From Bradyrhizobium sp. B097 (lineage in GTDB: Bacteria > Pseudomonadota > Alphaproteobacteria > Rhizobiales > Xanthobacteraceae), in contig NZ_CP152412.1 of assembly GCF_038957035.1 (NCBI RefSeq), forward strand, positions 1,112,501-1,176,500: DNA of 64,000 nt, read 5' to 3'. Numbering within the stretch: the stretch's first letter is position 1; every line of letters starts with the position of its first letter. Below, piece after piece: positions 52,750 through 61,717 of the stretch. A program made the position numbers and the translations under genes. The notes below the pieces were generated by a model, which was not told the origin of the DNA, did not search any database, and saw only the letters and a program-made list of their open reading frames with translations.

Positions 52750-53727
52750 ATGGCCAAACACGGTAACTACACCCTCGAGAAAGTGACCTTTCCCTCGCAC
52801 GGCGAGGACGTTGTTGGCGTCCTGTATCATCCGAGGGGCGAGGGCCCGTTCCCGACCGTTGTTGTGCTTGGGCCCTATTCCTTCCAGAAAGAACAAGCAC
52901 CGACCCAGTATGCCACGCGGCTTGCCGACGAAGGGTTCTTGGCGCTCGCCTTCGATCCGCGCACGGTTGGCGAGAGCGGAGGTATGCCGCGCCGACTTGA
53001 AAATCCAAAGATGAAGAATGAGGACGTCGTATCCGCGCTCGACTACATGCTTGCGCGCGAGGATGTCGACCCGAAGCGCACCTTCTTGCTCGGCGTGTGC
53101 CAGGGTGGCCCGGAGATGCTTGACGTCGCTTCATACGACGACCGCGTGAAGGCAGTCGTGTCGGTGACCGGCTACTATCGGGATCGTGAGACAGACCTCT
53201 TTATGATCGCGGCCGGCGTCACCGAAAATCCATTCGACGCCACGACGGCGCCCTCCACAAAGCAACTGGAAGCGCTGCTGGCAGCGCGGCTTGAACGCGC
53301 GCGTGATGCCAAGGCGCGATATGATGCGAATGGCGAGATCGTTTACAAGCCGCTCGTTTCACCCGATCTCGGCAACCCGAAAGCTGGTTCGGACGCCGGC
53401 CTCCCTGGGCCACTCGTGTGGAGCTGGTATGGCCCTTGGACGCTCAGAGGTTGGGAGAACCGCTACGCCATCATGAGCGATCTGGATCATTTCGAATACA
53501 CGACTGCTCCCGGGGTTGCGAAGCTTAGGAAACCCGCGCTGATCATTCATTCCGACAGCTGCATGAACCCAGCCGCGGCGAAGCGACATTATGATTCGAT
53601 TCCGACTCCTGACAAAAAGCTGATCTGGGAAAATGGCACCAGCCACTTTCAATACTATGATCAGCCCGACGTGGTGGACCGCACCGTCGGTCATGCTTCT
53701 GACTGGTTTCGCCAACATATGGCATGA
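52750..53727 (+). CDS. Alpha/beta hydrolase, dienelactone hydrolase-like
   Basis: 325-residue hydrolase. Its nucleophile elbow is GVCQGG (FLLGVCQGGPEMLDVASY, about residue 123), with cysteine instead of serine as in dienelactone hydrolases. The N-terminus YTLEKVTFPSHGEDVVGVLY resembles the BAAT/acyl-CoA thioesterase and DLH side of the fold, and the His is probably in NGTSHFQYYDQPDVVDR. The ATG at 52750 follows AAAGGAGAAGCCTC. It lacks a signal peptide. It is controlled, by position, by the divergent LysR. Substrate unknown. Confidence 0.87.
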   Translation: MAKHGNYTLEKVTFPSHGEDVVGVLYHPRGEGPFPTVVVLGPYSFQKEQAPTQYATRLADEGFLALAFDPRTVGESGGMPRRLENPKMKNEDVVSALDYMLAREDVDPKRTFLLGVCQGGPEMLDVASYDDRVKAVVSVTGYYRDRETDLFMIAAGVTENPFDATTAPSTKQLEALLAARLERARDAKARYDANGEIVYKPLVSPDLGNPKAGSDAGLPGPLVWSWYGPWTLRGWENRYAIMSDLDHFEYTTAPGVAKLRKPALIIHSDSCMNPAAAKRHYDSIPTPDKKLIWENGTSHFQYYDQPDVVDRTVGHASDWFRQHMA

Positions 53728-53870
53728 TGTGACGTCTTGCCGGTCCTGGGTTGTATGAAGGACGGCGGCTATCGTCGCCGCCAACACCAATCATCCTTCG
53801 ACGCAGCTCATGTGGTCGTTGGTGATGCGTTATGAGCGCCGACGCCTGATAGAATTTCTTGCACGTGCCG

Positions 53871-53901
53871 CGCCCTGACAACAGCGAATGCTGTCAGGGC
53901 G
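53871..53901. terminator. Hairpin terminator between convergent genes
   Basis: Stem CGCCCTGACA (53871-53880) / TGTCAGGGCG (53892-53901), loop of 11 bases. It lies in the 454-base gap between the hydrolase and the nitronate-monooxygenase-like gene; the rest of that gap holds no supported gene. Confidence 0.55.
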
Positions 53902-54023
53902 CAAGGACGAACAGCTCGATGTCCCAGAATCCGGCACTTTGGTCAGCCATATCGATAGGAACTCGCGGCTCGATTCGTGGCCAAACTCAAAGCGGTGCGG
54001 CAAGGGCGCTGCGCCCCGACATC

Positions 54024-54049
54024 ATGATCGATCTTTATGATCGATCTTT
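54024..54049. repeat. Two tandem copies of a 13-base unit
   Basis: ATGATCGATCTTT is present twice without a gap (54024-54036 and 54037-54049) in the same gap. No known function. Confidence 0.7.
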
Positions 54050-54181
54050 CCGAACTCAACGCATAACTCGGAACAGACCTAGCCAACAAGCAGGCCCAAA
54101 GTGGGCACGACATATGCACCCGGCAGTCGCGTGCGCCCCACACACTTGGTCAAATGTCCCGGCAGTCTCGTCGCGAGAGCT

Positions 54182-55168
54182 TTAGCCGCTCGGTTGCGCC
54201 ATTTGATCGATTACGTCATTTGAGATCGGGTGCAATGCGGCTGCTCGATACTCTGCCTTCAGCCGCCGGCACAATTCCGCCGTCGTTGGAATATCATCGA
54301 TGTTGCCGACGCCATGGCCCGCGGTCCAGATGTCTTTCCAGCGCTTGTGGGTTTCGGCTGCGGCAATGACTTTTCCCGGCCGAGTTGTGCGCAGCACGTC
54401 AAGGTCGATTCCGGCTGCTGACAGACTCTTCGTCAACCAGTTGGCGGGGGCTCCGTCAACGGATGCGCTGAAGAAAATATCGGTCGCAATCGAATCGACG
54501 ATCATCTGCTTCTGACCAAAGGGAGCCGATGACTCAGCCGTGGCGATGAATCGAGTCCCTACATACGCGAAATCCGCGCCCATGACTTGCGCTGCGAGGA
54601 CATCGCGGCCGGTAGTCATTCCGCCAGCGAGCGCGATCGGACCATCGTGAATCCGACGAATCTCGTTCATAAGTGCAAACGGGTTGATCGTCCCAGTGTG
54701 CCCGCCTGCGCCCGCTGTCACGGCAACTACACCATCGACTCCAGCTTCGAGTGCTTTCTCAGCATGGCGCCGGTTAGCCACGTCGTGGAGAACGACGCCT
54801 CCGTAGTCGTGAATGCGTGCAACCGCGTCCGGCGGCGCGCCCTTCGACGTCAACACGACCGGAACTCGGTACTTGATGCACTTTTCCAGATCCCCTTCCA
54901 TTCGGGGATTTGAAGGATGAACGACCAGATTGACTGCGAAGGGGGCAATCATCTTGCCATCCGACTCGCCGCGAAGACGCTCCAGCCCCTCGGTTGTCTC
55001 AATCAGCCATTCCTCGAAGACTTCGGGCGTCCGAGTACCGTGCGCCGGAAAACTGCCCAGGAGGCCCTCCGAGCAGGCGGCCAGCGTCATCGCCGGCGTC
55101 GAGACGAGGAACATGGGAGCCAGGATGAGAGGAATTTCAAGCTGTCCGGCTAACTCTTTGACGTTCAT
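54182..55168 (-). CDS. Nitronate monooxygenase / 2-nitropropane dioxygenase-like flavoprotein
   Basis: 328-residue FMN-dependent TIM-barrel enzyme. LILAPMFLVSTPAMTLAACS at the N-terminus, AGAGGHTGTINPFALMNEIR with the His of class-defining GGHTG (about residue 185), IALAGGMTTGRDVLAAQVMG and DFAYVGTRFIATAES, the FMN-phosphate site. Members oxidise alkyl nitronates or reduce quinones and enoyl compounds. The ATG at 55168 has AGGAGGTTGC just upstream. It is co-directional with two CoA-transferase genes upstream (19 bases), so probably in the same operon. Confidence 0.9.
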   Translation of the reverse strand: MNVKELAGQLEIPLILAPMFLVSTPAMTLAACSEGLLGSFPAHGTRTPEVFEEWLIETTEGLERLRGESDGKMIAPFAVNLVVHPSNPRMEGDLEKCIKYRVPVVLTSKGAPPDAVARIHDYGGVVLHDVANRRHAEKALEAGVDGVVAVTAGAGGHTGTINPFALMNEIRRIHDGPIALAGGMTTGRDVLAAQVMGADFAYVGTRFIATAESSAPFGQKQMIVDSIATDIFFSASVDGAPANWLTKSLSAAGIDLDVLRTTRPGKVIAAAETHKRWKDIWTAGHGVGNIDDIPTTAELCRRLKAEYRAAALHPISNDVIDQMAQPSG

Positions 55169-55187
55169 GCAACCTCCTGTCCGATCG

Positions 55188-56354
55188 TCATGTGACCGGT
55201 TCGGCCCGCGTGACGCCAAGTGCGGCAAGGTGCTGAATAGCGGTCTCGTCGAGCCCGAGTATATTCCGCAGCACTAACTCCGTGTGCTCACCAAGTGCCG
55301 GCGCATCGCAGTTCACCTTCAACTCCTGGCCGCCGAAACTGTAAGGTTGCCCTTTCACGATTTCACCATTCGGGCGTCGCACGAGGGTATGACCCGCGAG
55401 CTTGTGCTCTCGGCTCAACGCGGTTCCATTGTGTACGAGCCCGGCGGCCAATCCGCCTGCGGCGAGCGTATCGCAAGCCTCAACCGCCGAACGCTTCATA
55501 CACCACTCTACCAATCGACCACGGATATTCTTGCTGTGTCCCACGATCGCAAGGCAACGTTCAACGTCTGCTTGGTCCTCAAGAGTGAGCGCGATCCATT
55601 TCTGGTCCATGGTCCGAAAACAGTCTTGCAGCATGACGCCGTCTTCTGCGTTACCTCTCCGGGCCAACCTGGATCGCTTATGATCTACCGAACTCGCCAG
55701 AATTTCTTCGCCGATAAGAAAACTCGTCACCTCTCGCTGCGAGATGTCCAGATGGGCGCCCTTTCCGGTGCGCCGAGCTTCCCGCAGTGCGGCAATAATG
55801 ATTCCCGCTGCAAAGAGAGAGACAACTTGATCCGGATAGTTGACGTGCGGTCCGCTTACCACTGGCTTGTCGTTATCATATCCCGTGAGGGCGGCAATTC
55901 CGCCCATGGCTTCAAGGGTCGAGCCAAATGAGGTGTGAAGCCGATAAGGGCCCGTCTCGCCCTGGCTCGATATGGACGCAAAGACGATTCGAGGATTGCG
56001 GGATGCAATCGTGGCATAACCGAGCCCCAACCGCTCCATTACCCCTCGGCGAAAATTCTCAACGACGATGTCGGCACCGGCCATCAAATCCTGCAAAAGG
56101 CGGCGACCCTCGGGCTTCTTCGCGTCAAGCGCCACTCCGACTTTGTTGCGGTTGGTGAAGCGAAATTGCGGTGATCGGTTCCACCATCCGTGGGCATCTC
56201 GCTGATTGCTGCCCATTGAGCGGAAGAGATCCATGAAACTTGCCGACTCGACCTTGATGACCTCTGCGCCAAGATCCGCCAGCATGGCCGAGGTGTTGGC
56301 GCCAGCGGTCAATTGTCCGAAATCGACGACTCTGACGTTTGCGAGCGGCTTCAT
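55188..56354 (-). CDS. Family III (CaiB/BaiF) CoA-transferase, catalytic-type subunit
   Basis: 388-residue CoA-transferase. It starts MKPLANVRVVDFGQLTAGAN, with VIKVESASFMDLFRSMG, LDAKKPEGRRLLQDLMAGAD, VVENFRRGVMERLGLGYA and SGPHVNYPDQVVSLFAAGI, where D175 is the expected catalytic aspartate (forms the acyl anhydride). It transfers CoA between carboxylic acids. The start overlaps the upstream homologue stop by ATGA, so the two are translated together and could form a heteromer. Confidence 0.92.
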   Translation of the reverse strand: MKPLANVRVVDFGQLTAGANTSAMLADLGAEVIKVESASFMDLFRSMGSNQRDAHGWWNRSPQFRFTNRNKVGVALDAKKPEGRRLLQDLMAGADIVVENFRRGVMERLGLGYATIASRNPRIVFASISSQGETGPYRLHTSFGSTLEAMGGIAALTGYDNDKPVVSGPHVNYPDQVVSLFAAGIIIAALREARRTGKGAHLDISQREVTSFLIGEEILASSVDHKRSRLARRGNAEDGVMLQDCFRTMDQKWIALTLEDQADVERCLAIVGHSKNIRGRLVEWCMKRSAVEACDTLAAGGLAAGLVHNGTALSREHKLAGHTLVRRPNGEIVKGQPYSFGGQELKVNCDAPALGEHTELVLRNILGLDETAIQHLAALGVTRAEPVT

Positions 56355-57499
56355 GGGGCAAATGAGGTTGGGGACGAGGGTTCGCGAGGAGCAGGCGGCG
56401 CGAAACCGCGACCGTTCCACAGCACAGGCAATCGCGGTAAGCGAAGTCCTTCAAGCGAAGGATCGTTCAACGGAACGATGAAATCTCGCGCGGCATTTTG
56501 CTGATCATCCAGGAGATCAGAAGGCCCGCAAACAGGCCCGAGCGGCACACCGCGCGCCTGCGCTTCGGCATAGACTTCGGCTCGCGTCCGTACTGCAAAC
56601 CATGGTGATAGGTATTCATACAGCTCCCGAATGTGGGCCACGCGCCCGGCTCGGGTAGCGAACCTTTCATCGTGCAGGCACCGGCTACCCACCAGGTCAC
56701 GCAAGTTATTGAACTCAGTGACGGTGAAGACTACCGCGATCCAGCCATCGAGGCAGCGGACAACCTGGAATTCCGAACCGTCGCCTTCACGTGTCGGCGC
56801 ACCACCCGTGTCGTCGACGCCCGCGATGGCTTTCCAGTTCACCCACATGACGCTCTCAATCAGGGAAATCCGAGCGGGCGGCGCCGCATGGCCCGCATCG
56901 CGCTGGGTGAGCAGCGCCATGAACGCGGTGAAGGCGGACAAGCCCGCCGAATAGGAGGCCTGATGGCCGCCGAGCCGCAACGGTTCGCGCTGTGGGCTTC
57001 CTACCATATCCAGCAGACCACCAAGTGCGAGAGCGGTGAACCCCGACAAGCGTCGCCCAGTCGGCATCGTCGTCGGCCATCCTGCGACCTCGACAACAGC
57101 GACCGAACTTTCGTCGAGAGATGCTCGGATAGGGTCGCCTTCCTCCAAGAAAACACCGTCGACGCGGCCGCTCAAAAGTGCCTCCAACGATCTCCTCATC
57201 GCGGTGGATTCGTTCGGCAGTATCAACGATGTCTTGCCCGCATTCAAAAATCTGAACAAGGCGCTGGGCTCGTCCCCGGAAGCATCCGGCAGCAATGGGG
57301 GCTTATGTCGAACAGGATCGCCCCCGAAGGGCTCGAGTTTGATCACCCGAGCACCGAGATCAGATACTATTTTGGTAGCAAGGGAGGTCGCCAAACGAAC
57401 ACAGGTTGGTGCCCGCGCATTGCCGATTTCCAGCACGACTGTCCCCTCCAGTGGAGGTGGCTCGGCAGGAACAGGGGCCGTCGAATTTGTCTCGTTCAT
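56351..57499 (-). CDS. Family III (CaiB/BaiF) CoA-transferase homologue lacking the catalytic Asp
   Basis: 382-residue homologue. VVLEIGNARAPTCVRLATSL replaces the usual VVDFGQL...AG start, then VIKLEPFGGDPVRHKPP, and the region aligned with the partner's catalytic site reads GGHQASYSAGLSAFTAF, with Ser where Asp is expected. The C-terminus VPLGPVCGPSDLLDDQQNAA is standard. It is probably a non-catalytic partner of the next gene, as heteromeric family III transferases such as BbsEF and SmtAB exist. The alignment is by eye. Confidence 0.85.
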   Translation of the reverse strand: MNETNSTAPVPAEPPPLEGTVVLEIGNARAPTCVRLATSLATKIVSDLGARVIKLEPFGGDPVRHKPPLLPDASGDEPSALFRFLNAGKTSLILPNESTAMRRSLEALLSGRVDGVFLEEGDPIRASLDESSVAVVEVAGWPTTMPTGRRLSGFTALALGGLLDMVGSPQREPLRLGGHQASYSAGLSAFTAFMALLTQRDAGHAAPPARISLIESVMWVNWKAIAGVDDTGGAPTREGDGSEFQVVRCLDGWIAVVFTVTEFNNLRDLVGSRCLHDERFATRAGRVAHIRELYEYLSPWFAVRTRAEVYAEAQARGVPLGPVCGPSDLLDDQQNAARDFIVPLNDPSLEGLRLPRLPVLWNGRGFAPPAPREPSSPTSFAP

Positions 57500-57843
57500 G
57501 AAACCGAGTTAGCTTCTTTGGTTCGATTGCGGTTGTGCCTCACGTGCAAGCTCCCGAACCTAGTCTGTCGTCATGTGATCGAGCGGGATGCCTTCGTGTG
57601 TCCAGTTGCGGTGAGACTTGGTCCAGTGTCCAGTGAGTCTCCGCGGCTCGATGCGACAAATTACGGATGCAATTTCAACTCGAACGAGGCCCGGTACGAG
57701 GTCTTCGTCGTATCATTACAACCATGATAGTTCTTGGCGCTGAAGTCGAAACGAGTTGATTAGACGACGCGCTGCCGCAAACCTCCGGATCTTCAACGCC
57801 GCTATCGCATCTATGAGAATAAAGCGGCCTCCGGAGGAACGAT
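57500..57843. other. 344-base divergent promoter region
   Basis: Between the CoA-transferase operon (leftward) and the LivK-type gene (rightward). No gene supported. It ends with GGAGGAACGAT, the ribosome site of the binding protein. Confidence 0.5.
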
Positions 57844-59082
57844 ATGTTGTCCAATTTTTCGCGCTTCGCGGCTATTGCGTTGCTTTGCGTGTCCTGCGGT
57901 ATCGCCGCACCGGGTCAAGCGCAAAAGAAGTATGATCCCGGCGCGAGCGATACCGAGATCAAGATCGGCAATACGGTCGCATATAGCGGCCCAGTCTCAT
58001 CTTACGGAACTATCGGAAAAGTTGAGGCGGCTTATTTCAAGAAGATCAACGAAGAAGGCGGCATCAATGGCCGGAAGATCAATTTCATCTCCTATGACGA
58101 CGCCAACAGTCCGCCGAAAACCGTCGAACAGACCCGCAAGCTGGTGGAAAGCGATGAAGTGCTGTTCGTCTTTAGCGCAATTGGAACGGGGCCAAATGGG
58201 GCGGTACAAAAATATCTGAACGCGAAGCGGATCCCACAGCTCTTCGTCGGAAGTGGCGCGGCCAAATGGGGCAAGCCGGAGAGTTTCCCTTGGACAATCG
58301 GCTTGCAGCCAACATACCAAAGTGAAGGCCGCGTATTTGCCAAGCACATCCTCGAGCACTACCCGAATGCAAAGATCGCCGTCCTTTCGCAGAATGAGGA
58401 TTTTGGTAAGGACTACGTGAAGGGGCTGAGGGATGGCCTCGGTAGCAGGGCGGATTCCATGATTGTCGCAGAAAAGACTTACGAGGTGACCGATCCTACG
58501 GTCGATTCGCAAATCGTCGCCCTGAAGGCTTCCGGTGCAAACGTCATGATGTCGTTTGTCACTCCCAAGGCTGCTTCGCAAGCGATTCGAAAGATGGGTG
58601 AAATTGGCTGGTCTCCCGTCCACTTCCTTGCTGGCATTTCGAACTCGGTTGGTTCAGTCATCAAGCCTGCGGGATTCGAAACCGCTCAGGGAATCATTTC
58701 CAGCGCATACATGAAGGATCCAACGGACGCAGCATGGGCCGAAGATGCGCCCATCCGCGAGTGGATTGCGTTTATGGAGCGATATTATCCAGAGGGCGAC
58801 AAGACGAACAGTCTTAATGTTTATGGCTACCTTGCCGCGCAGACGGTCGTCCAAGTCCTAAGGAATTGCGGAGAGGATATATCGCGCGTTAACATCATGA
58901 AGGAAGCGGCGAACCTCAAGGAGTTTGAGCTCGGCCTTCTGCTACCGGGCATTAAGATCAACACGAGCCGCACGGACTATTATCCAATTGAGCAACTGCA
59001 AACGATGCGCTTCGAGGGCCAAGGCTGGCATCGATTTGGACCAGTAATGGTCGGTGAGATCGGAAGCGGGCAGTCGCAATAG
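57844..59082 (+). CDS. ABC transporter substrate-binding protein (branched-chain amino acid/LivK type)
   Basis: 412-residue periplasmic protein of the type I fold. A signal peptide (MLSNFSRFAAIALLCVSCGI to GQAQ) precedes TEIKIGNTVAYSGPVSSYGT, EEGGINGRKINFISYDDANS and PKTVEQTRKLVESDEVLFVF, all typical of the Peripla_BP_6 family. VSCG is not a convincing lipobox. No permease or ATPase gene lies beside it, so it must work with a system encoded elsewhere. Its place between the CoA-transferase and hydrolase genes suggests it brings in their substrate. Confidence 0.92.
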   Translation: MLSNFSRFAAIALLCVSCGIAAPGQAQKKYDPGASDTEIKIGNTVAYSGPVSSYGTIGKVEAAYFKKINEEGGINGRKINFISYDDANSPPKTVEQTRKLVESDEVLFVFSAIGTGPNGAVQKYLNAKRIPQLFVGSGAAKWGKPESFPWTIGLQPTYQSEGRVFAKHILEHYPNAKIAVLSQNEDFGKDYVKGLRDGLGSRADSMIVAEKTYEVTDPTVDSQIVALKASGANVMMSFVTPKAASQAIRKMGEIGWSPVHFLAGISNSVGSVIKPAGFETAQGIISSAYMKDPTDAAWAEDAPIREWIAFMERYYPEGDKTNSLNVYGYLAAQTVVQVLRNCGEDISRVNIMKEAANLKEFELGLLLPGIKINTSRTDYYPIEQLQTMRFEGQGWHRFGPVMVGEIGSGQSQ

Positions 59083-59156
59083 CTACCCGCGCATTCAAAA
59101 CCGGTCCATTGAGAGACTACAATAGACCAGGTTGGGCACGACCGACGCTGTCTGTC

Positions 59157-59933
59157 TCACTCCAGGCGGCGAGCGAAATCGGTGACCGCAAGATTGAAGT
59201 GTTCGGGCGCTTCCAGATTGATCGAATGCCCTCCTTCGATATCGGCCACTTCCAGCGCTGGCAGCCATTTCGCCGCGATGTTGCGCAGTGGCTGGAATTT
59301 CTTCTCCCAGAGGCCGTTCACCAGCAAGGTCGGAACGGTGAGATTCCGGAAGAAATCCGCCGTGGACAATTCCGCCGCGGTGTAGCGGATCGCATTGGCT
59401 ATCGCGATCGGAGAGATCAGCGCCGCATCATCGAGCATCTCCTGCCTTACGTTACTTGAAATCCGAAGAGCAAAACGTGGATGGAACGGCAATGCCTCAA
59501 CCGCGGTATGCCCGCCGCGTTCGATGCCGTCGGCTCGGGCCAGGCGGATGGCAGCATCCTGTGCTTGGTCTGGCATCGACAGAGCTGACATCGAATTGGT
59601 GAAGACTTGGCCGACGACCCGATCTGGATGACGATGGGCGTACCGAATCGTCAAGCCCGCTCCAAAAGACTGACCGCAGATCATCCAGCGATCGATGCCG
59701 AGACCGCGCCGGATAGCCTCGAATGCGTCGATGTAGCTGGAAGCGCGATACGCTTCAGGGTCGATCGGGGCAGGTGAACGGCCGTGTCCCCACAGTTCGA
59801 CCACTACCGGCCGGAAACTGCTCTTTAGACCCTCCAGGTTCAAACGCCATTGTGCTCGGCTTGATAGGAAGCCGTGCACCAAAAGCAGGTAGGGGCCCGT
59901 GCCCCCGGCATGGACGTCCACATGAGGTTTCAT
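59157..59933 (-). CDS. Alpha/beta hydrolase
   Basis: 258-residue hydrolase. LLVHGFLSSRAQWRLNLEGL (HG oxyanion), nucleophile in MICGQSFGAGLTIRYAHRHP (GQSFG, Ser about 97), acid presumably in LLVNGLWEKKFQ region (not certain), His in EGGHSINLEAPEHFN (about 240). Similar to haloalkane-dehalogenase-like and enol-lactonase-like enzymes. It ends 74 bases from the LivK-type gene (convergent) and lies 34 bases downstream of the MmgE/PrpD gene, so those two may be co-transcribed. Confidence 0.88.
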   Translation of the reverse strand: MKPHVDVHAGGTGPYLLLVHGFLSSRAQWRLNLEGLKSSFRPVVVELWGHGRSPAPIDPEAYRASSYIDAFEAIRRGLGIDRWMICGQSFGAGLTIRYAHRHPDRVVGQVFTNSMSALSMPDQAQDAAIRLARADGIERGGHTAVEALPFHPRFALRISSNVRQEMLDDAALISPIAIANAIRYTAAELSTADFFRNLTVPTLLVNGLWEKKFQPLRNIAAKWLPALEVADIEGGHSINLEAPEHFNLAVTDFARRLE

Positions 59934-59967
59934 AAGCGTCAGGTTCGCGCATTGGCTCCGCGGTGGC

Positions 59968-61287
59968 CTAAACCGTCGTGAGGAGATTGATGCGGTGTTG
60001 TGCGTTCAGCGTCGCTATATTGTTCCGTAGTTTATCGGCGCGATCGGCGCCGACAACAGCCGACGCCAGGGTGGTGAACTTATCTGCCAATCGCTTGCCT
60101 TGACGCGTGAGGTCGGAATCCGGAAGCCCAACATCGCATGTGAGTTCGGCGGATCGACCGCTACGTGAGGTCATGATGACGCGTGCGTCCTGCCCGGGCG
60201 GCCGATCGCCATAAACGGTCACGCGTTCTCGAACCTCCGCCAGCGAAGGATCGACAGCATACCGATCCGAGTATGAGGTGACCGAAGCCGTATCTGTGCC
60301 GCACGCCGCAAGCGCTGCCGTGTGGCGCAAGCTGAATTTGGTTTCGAGTCCGTTTCGCGGGGCGGGAATATTACAGACGGAAAGATGGCCAATCGGAACG
60401 TGCACGTCGATACTGGCAATATCGGGCCCGCTCAACTTGAGCTCGCGCCGCAACGCGGCGACAGCCTCGATGGTGGAGTGGGTGAGGTAGCATGCGGCAT
60501 GATACTTGAAACGAGTCGTGACGACCACGCTTCCCAAGGGGAGCGGACGAACGTCCTTCTCCGGGCGCCCGTCGCATTGTGTGGTGACGAATCCCTGTGC
60601 AACATCGAGAACTGCCGGATTTGCGGAGAAGCCTCGTGCCGCCAGACGGGCCGCGATAATGCCGTTCGATGCTGCCTTGCCGGCATGGAATGGCTTCGCC
60701 ATCGTACCAAACATTGACTTCAGGCCAGCGGCTTGGGTTCCGGCAAGCCCGAGCGCCACCGCCATTTGCGTCTCATTGAGTTTCATCAACACGCCGGCAG
60801 CAGCTGCGGCTCCAAAAGCGCCTAAGGTCGCCGTGGAATGAAAGCCGCGATCATAGTGCGAGGGCATCACGAGCGAGCCTACGAAAGCCGCTACCTCGTA
60901 GCCGGCGACAAACGCGCGAAGAACGTCGTCGCCGCTACAGCTTTCCGCCTCACCAAGGGCAAGAGCGGCAGGAAGAATTGCAGCGGTGGGATGACCGACG
61001 AGTGGGTGAACATCGTCGTAATCAAGCGCATGCGATGTTGCTCCATTGATCAAGGCGGCGTCGGCTGGAGCGCATCGCATATCATGTCCGATTATCGACG
61101 ACATACCGCGTGAGCCAGGAGCAATTTCACTACGTAGAATTCGAGCCACTGGCTCGTCCATTCCGGCCAGCGTGACGCCAAACCAATCCAGAACGCACTG
61201 CTTTGCGACTGTAAGCGTCGACGTATCAAGTGCGGCAGTTCGGTATTCGATAGCATGGCGAGCCAAACGAGCAGTTAGATCATGCAT
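59968..61287 (-). CDS. MmgE/PrpD family protein
   Basis: 439-residue member of the 2-methylcitrate dehydratase / cis-aconitate decarboxylase / iminodisuccinate epimerase family. LALDYDDVHPLVGHPTAAIL (about residues 87-106) is the family motif with the active-site Asp and His, and FHSTATLGAFGAAAAAGVLM follows (about 148). The ATG at 61287 is the family start (MHDLTARLARHAIEYR). The subgroup, and thus hydratase or decarboxylase activity, cannot be told. In this neighbourhood it could supply the hydration step between acyl-CoA dehydrogenase or CoA-transferase and CitE-like lyase (speculative). Confidence 0.9.
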   Translation of the reverse strand: MHDLTARLARHAIEYRTAALDTSTLTVAKQCVLDWFGVTLAGMDEPVARILRSEIAPGSRGMSSIIGHDMRCAPADAALINGATSHALDYDDVHPLVGHPTAAILPAALALGEAESCSGDDVLRAFVAGYEVAAFVGSLVMPSHYDRGFHSTATLGAFGAAAAAGVLMKLNETQMAVALGLAGTQAAGLKSMFGTMAKPFHAGKAASNGIIAARLAARGFSANPAVLDVAQGFVTTQCDGRPEKDVRPLPLGSVVVTTRFKYHAACYLTHSTIEAVAALRRELKLSGPDIASIDVHVPIGHLSVCNIPAPRNGLETKFSLRHTAALAACGTDTASVTSYSDRYAVDPSLAEVRERVTVYGDRPPGQDARVIMTSRSGRSAELTCDVGLPDSDLTRQGKRLADKFTTLASAVVGADRADKLRNNIATLNAQHRINLLTTV

Positions 61288-61717
61288 TGCGGTTCCTCGC
61301 CTTAAATGATCGGCATCATCATGGAACGAGTATCCGCATGCAAGAATGATCTGAGGGGATACTCGACCATCTCATATGTGATGAGTTCGCTTACCATGAT
61401 GACCTCACCTGGCCGAGGAAGATGAACTTCTGATATCGATACTTCTGCATGCAGCGCCCGATGACCGTGCCTTGGAAGCGGGCTCGCGCTGATACCAGCC
61501 ACCGTCGTCATCATTGCGGCGCCGTGCCCAGTCTCGGTCGGAGGGGCAGTTTTTGTGAGAGGCACCATGCGGGCGACAACGTCCGTTCGGAGCGGTCCAA
61601 CACGCGGGAGCGTATCTTGTCGCGTTTGCGAACGCGACCGGATCGCATGCAATCGGCTCCAAAGTGATTCCGCACCGAGATTCGAACATCAGATTTGATC
61701 CACGAGGAGAGGCCGTG
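61288..61717. other. 430-base divergent promoter region
   Basis: Between MmgE/PrpD and the aldehyde dehydrogenase. A 116-codon open frame (61302-61652, minus) runs in front of MmgE/PrpD but has no family resemblance or ribosome site; not called as a gene. Confidence 0.45.

Noticed and set aside
61302..61652. 116-codon frame immediately upstream of MmgE/PrpD
   Set aside because: No recognisable domain, odd Met-rich end, no ribosome site; more likely leader or promoter DNA.
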